DNA of 64,000 nucleotides from Kribbella sp. VKM Ac-2568 (lineage in GTDB: Bacteria > Actinomycetota > Actinomycetes > Propionibacteriales > Kribbellaceae). Position 1 is the first letter of the stretch. Each line of letters starts with the position of its first letter. Position numbers and translations under genes: made by a program. The stretch covers positions 62,001 to 126,000 of the forward strand of contig NZ_SLVF01000005.1 in NCBI RefSeq assembly GCF_004345365.1, read 5' to 3'. Below the pieces are notes generated by a model. The model searched no databases and was not told the origin of the DNA. It saw only the letters and a program-made list of their open reading frames with translations. This document shows, in pieces, positions 61,182 to 64,000 of this stretch.

Positions 61182-62555
61182 ATGCGGCTGCGTGGAATCG
61201 CCCTTGGGGGCTTGGCCCTGATCACCATGGTCTCGGCCGGGGTGGTGCTGGCCGGGTCCAGCTCCGCGGACGAGCCGGAGCTGCTGAAGAGCGTCGGGAC
61301 CCAGCTGCCGGTGCAGGACTTCCGGGCGATCGAGCTCGACGAGGATCGTGGACGGCTGTACCTGGCGCAGGGTGCGGGAAGCGACCTGCCGCTGGTGGTC
61401 ACGGACCTCGACGGCGTACTGAAGTCCAAGGTCCCGGCAGTGACCGGCGCCTCCGACGTCGTTCTGAGCGACGACCTCGGCACCCTGCTGGTGACGCAGG
61501 ACTTCGACCATGTCACCGCGGTGGACGCCGACACTTTGGTGCCGTCGGCAAGGTACGACGCTCCGGCCGGAGCCTGCGTCTACAGCGCCGAACCGGCCGG
61601 CGACAAGATCGTCGGGGCGTACGTCGGCTGCGGCATCGGGTCGGGCGGCCTGCTGGTCTGGTCAACACCGAACACGGCACCCGTCGTCTACACAGGTGGA
61701 CCGAACTACCACCCGGTGATCGACGCCAGCCCCGGCCGCCGCGGCCTCATCGTCGCCGGTGACACCGGCTATTCACCCGTCAGTACGTACGTCATCGACG
61801 TCTCCGGTGCCACCCCGACGATCGTCAGCAAGCGCGACAACACCGGCAGCAACCTGATCGACTACGCGCTCAGCCCCGACGGCACCGAGGTCGTCGAGAC
61901 GGTTGGCAGCCCGTACGAGCACCACTCGTACCGGCTGCCCGACCTGTCCGATGCCACCGTCTACCCCAGCGGCGTCTATCCGGGTGATGCGGCATGGTCC
62001 GGCGACAGCTCCACCGTCGCCGTCGCCCGCTCCAACACCGGCTCGAACGACGCTGACGTGCTCTTCTACGCCAAGGGCAGCACCACCCCGACGTACGCCG
62101 TCGACTTCCGCCGCAGCGACGTGCTCTGGCAGGGCACCCTGCTGGTGAACTCCACCGGCACCCGCGCCTGGGCCGTCACCTACGACGACGTCTACCAGAA
62201 CACCCAACTGCTCCACTCCTTCGGCCCGTCCCACCCGCCGAAGGCTCCCACCACAGACATCAATATCAGCGCCCGCACAGGCTCCGGCAAGAACAAGAGC
62301 ACCGCGTACGTCACGGTCACCTGGACCTCACCGATGTCCCGCCCGGGCAGCTCCACCAACCAGCAGTTCCTCCGCGTCTACGCCAGCACCGACGGCGCCA
62401 CCGAACGCCTCATCGGCAACCCCGAACTCACCGCGACCGGCACCTACACCACCACCTACGCCCTCCCCCGAGGAACCACCACCCTGACCGCCCGCTACAC
62501 AGACTTCGAAAACTGGTACCCCTCCGCCTCACCCACCACCAGCCTCACCCGATGA
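61182..62555 (+). CDS. Secreted beta-propeller-like protein
   Basis: A 457-residue exported protein with leader MRLRGIALGGLALITMVSAG, then VVLAGSSSAD. The mature part has repeated blade-like units (LDEDRGRLYLAQG, VVLSDDLGTLLVTQDFDHVT, YALSPDGTEVVETVG, AAWSGDSSTVAVARS), as in YVTN/WD40 propellers, then a C-terminal Fn3/Ig-like module (KNKSTAYVTVTWTSPMSRPG, TARYTDFENWYPS). No catalytic motif is visible. The ATG at 61182 has GGAG seven bases upstream. A protein- or wall-binding role is the most that can be inferred. Confidence 0.8.
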   Translation: MRLRGIALGGLALITMVSAGVVLAGSSSADEPELLKSVGTQLPVQDFRAIELDEDRGRLYLAQGAGSDLPLVVTDLDGVLKSKVPAVTGASDVVLSDDLGTLLVTQDFDHVTAVDADTLVPSARYDAPAGACVYSAEPAGDKIVGAYVGCGIGSGGLLVWSTPNTAPVVYTGGPNYHPVIDASPGRRGLIVAGDTGYSPVSTYVIDVSGATPTIVSKRDNTGSNLIDYALSPDGTEVVETVGSPYEHHSYRLPDLSDATVYPSGVYPGDAAWSGDSSTVAVARSNTGSNDADVLFYAKGSTTPTYAVDFRRSDVLWQGTLLVNSTGTRAWAVTYDDVYQNTQLLHSFGPSHPPKAPTTDINISARTGSGKNKSTAYVTVTWTSPMSRPGSSTNQQFLRVYASTDGATERLIGNPELTATGTYTTTYALPRGTTTLTARYTDFENWYPSASPTTSLTR

Positions 62556-62723
62556 CGCGAACTCACCTCATCAGCCCGATTTAGAGTCAGCACGAAGCCT
62601 GGCGTTCAGGGCTGGTTCGCCGGTGGGTGGTTACTGGTCACTCCCTGGTCATCAAACGGCCGCAGACGCGCCTACCGGGCATCGACGACGTGTCACGAGA
62701 CAGTCGCCGAGGGTTCATGCGGG

Positions 62724-63866
62724 GTGGGGAACCTCCGGAGTGTGCGCATAGTGCTGGTCGCCGAGTCCTTCCTGCCGCAGATCAATGGCGTCGCGAACAC
62801 GGTTCGCCACGTCGCCGACCGGCTGCTGGCCCGCGGGCACCAGCTGCTGATCATTGCCGCCGGCCCCGGTCCGGACAGCTACCACGGCGTCCGGGTGCTC
62901 CGGGCCCGGAGCTTCGGGATCCCTGGCTACAAAGAGTTCCCGGTCGGCCTGCCCGACCCCGCGATCGAACGGGCGATGGCCCACTTCAAGCCAGATCTCG
63001 TTCACCTGGCGTCTCCCTTCATCCTCGGGGCCTACGGCCTGCGCAGCGCGCGACGGCTCGGGCTGCCCACGGTCGCCGTCTTCCAGACGGATCTGGCCGG
63101 CTTCGCCCGGCAGTACCCCTGGTTCGCCAAGGCGGACCGCGGCGTACAGCGTTGGGTACGCCGGGTCCACTCGCGGGCGGATCGGACGCTCGCACCATCG
63201 TCGGCCTCGATGGCCCAGCTGATCCAGGCGGGTGTGCCACGCGTGCACCACTGGGGCCGCGGCGTGAACCTCGACCTCTTCGATCCGGCCAACCGCGACG
63301 AGCAGTGGCGCCGCGAGATCTCCCCCGGCGGCAAGCCGATCGTCGGGTACGTCGGCCGGCTCGCGGCGGAGAAGAAGGTACGGCGGCTCGCCGAGCTGAC
63401 GGAGCTCGACTGCCACGTGGTGGTCGTCGGCGACGGCCCGGACCGCGCGTCCCTGGAGAACTCCTTGCCCAAGGCCACCTTCCTCGGGATGCGCCGGGGC
63501 ACGGACCTGGCGTCGATCTTCGCCGGGCTGGACGTCTTCGTACACACCGGCGAGCACGAGACGTTCTGCCAGACCATCCAGGAGGCGCAGGCCTCCGGTG
63601 TCGCCACGGTGGGACCGGCCGCCGGCGGACCGCTCGACCTGATCCGTCCCGGCGACACCGGTCTGCTCTTCGAACCGGGACAGCCGGGCTCGCTGCGTCA
63701 GGTGGTCGAGCGTCTGCTGGACAGCCCGGCCGAACGCCAGGCGATCGCGAAGGCAGGACAGCGCAGGGTCCAGACGAGGACCTGGCCGGCGGTGGTCGAC
63801 GACCTGGTCGACCGGCACTACGCCGAGGTCCTGCTCGAGGTCGCGACCCTCCGACAGGCCGCCTGA
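62724..63866 (+). CDS. GT4 glycosyltransferase (MgtA-like alpha-mannosyltransferase)
   Basis: A 380-residue retaining glycosyltransferase. It has VRIVLVAESFLPQINGVANT at the N-terminus, FQTDLAGFARQY, WGRGVNLDLFDP, GYVGRLAAEKKV and the EX7E-like HTGEHETFCQTIQEAQASGV donor site. It matches GDP-mannose-dependent enzymes of the MgtA/PimB group, which build mannosylated lipids. Start GTG 62724 or GTG 62742 (MRIVLVAE); the second starts at the fold but has GGAG only one base away. It overlaps the next glycosyltransferase (TGATG). Confidence 0.9.
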   Translation: MGNLRSVRIVLVAESFLPQINGVANTVRHVADRLLARGHQLLIIAAGPGPDSYHGVRVLRARSFGIPGYKEFPVGLPDPAIERAMAHFKPDLVHLASPFILGAYGLRSARRLGLPTVAVFQTDLAGFARQYPWFAKADRGVQRWVRRVHSRADRTLAPSSASMAQLIQAGVPRVHHWGRGVNLDLFDPANRDEQWRREISPGGKPIVGYVGRLAAEKKVRRLAELTELDCHVVVVGDGPDRASLENSLPKATFLGMRRGTDLASIFAGLDVFVHTGEHETFCQTIQEAQASGVATVGPAAGGPLDLIRPGDTGLLFEPGQPGSLRQVVERLLDSPAERQAIAKAGQRRVQTRTWPAVVDDLVDRHYAEVLLEVATLRQAA

Positions 63867-64000
63867 TGCTCCGGATCGCGCAGCTGGCGAACTTCGTCGG
63901 CCCAACCTCCGGCGGGATGCGGACCGCGATCGAACACCTCGGCCAGGGGTACTGCGAGGCCGGCGCGGAGCGGATCCTCATCACTCCCGGTGAACGCGAC
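63866..64000 (+). CDS. GT4-type glycosyltransferase, N-terminal part (cut by window edge)
   Basis: Only 45 codons are present from ATG 63866, which overlaps the stop of the preceding gene (TGATG). The start LRIAQLANFVGPTSGGMRTA is a typical GT4 N-terminal strand and glycine loop, so a second glycosyltransferase coupled to the first is likely. The rest lies past base 64000. Confidence 0.7.
   Translation, partial: MLRIAQLANFVGPTSGGMRTAIEHLGQGYCEAGAERILITPGERD

Overview
The window looks like chromosomal DNA from a high-GC actinobacterium, most like Nocardioidaceae/Kribbella. This is inferred from strong G/C at third codon positions, many GTG/TTG starts, ATGA/GTGA gene overlaps and the gene families present; no 16S gene lies in the window. 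About 62 protein-coding genes are supported. I saw no tRNA, rRNA, CRISPR array, insertion sequence or prophage.

Region 1 (1-2600): the start of a secreted amidase-like protein, an HxlR regulator and a glycine-rich membrane-anchored protein. Region 2 (2600-17500) is the centrepiece: a complete [NiFe]-hydrogenase locus. hypA-hypB face an opposing hypF-hypC-hypD-hypE operon preceded by a helix-turn-helix regulator. A ten-gene, tightly overlapping operon follows. It encodes the two subunits of a cytosolic group 1h-type (high-affinity, atmospheric H2-oxidising) enzyme, a NifU/Rieske-like protein with an all-cysteine site, three uncharacterised proteins (two assigned to DUF5947 and DUF6084), a maturation protease, a 33-residue membrane microprotein, a second HypC and a DUF6390 protein. 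An iron-box-like operator lies in the promoter region.

Region 3 (17500-30240): an SDR oxidoreductase, an XRE regulator, an LpdA-like quinone reductase with an isomerase-like partner, a phosphosugar mutase, two secreted enzymes (metallopeptidase and esterase), deoC with a full and a half aldehyde dehydrogenase, and an S66 peptidase. Region 4 (30450-45200): a Ser/Thr kinase with an altered catalytic loop divergent from a sigma factor, aminopeptidase N, a LysR regulator, a secreted protein split by a frameshift, a five-gene operon (exported peptide, MoxR, DUF58, VWA protein, HtrA protease), and a divergent two-component system.

Region 5 (45200-58300): xylulokinase and a polyol dehydrogenase with the stump of a deleted sugar permease; then a BMP-type nucleoside ABC transporter in line with cytidine deaminase and thymidine phosphorylase. 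Together with deoC and the phosphosugar mutase these can take up and degrade nucleosides to central metabolism. Region 6 (58340-64000): a stand-alone methylmalonyl-CoA mutase catalytic subunit, a DUF4253 protein, a secreted propeller-like protein and two adjacent GT4 glycosyltransferases, the last cut by the window edge.

Many genes have a TAnnnT hexamer 6-8 bases before the start codon and no ribosome-binding site, so leaderless transcripts seem common here.
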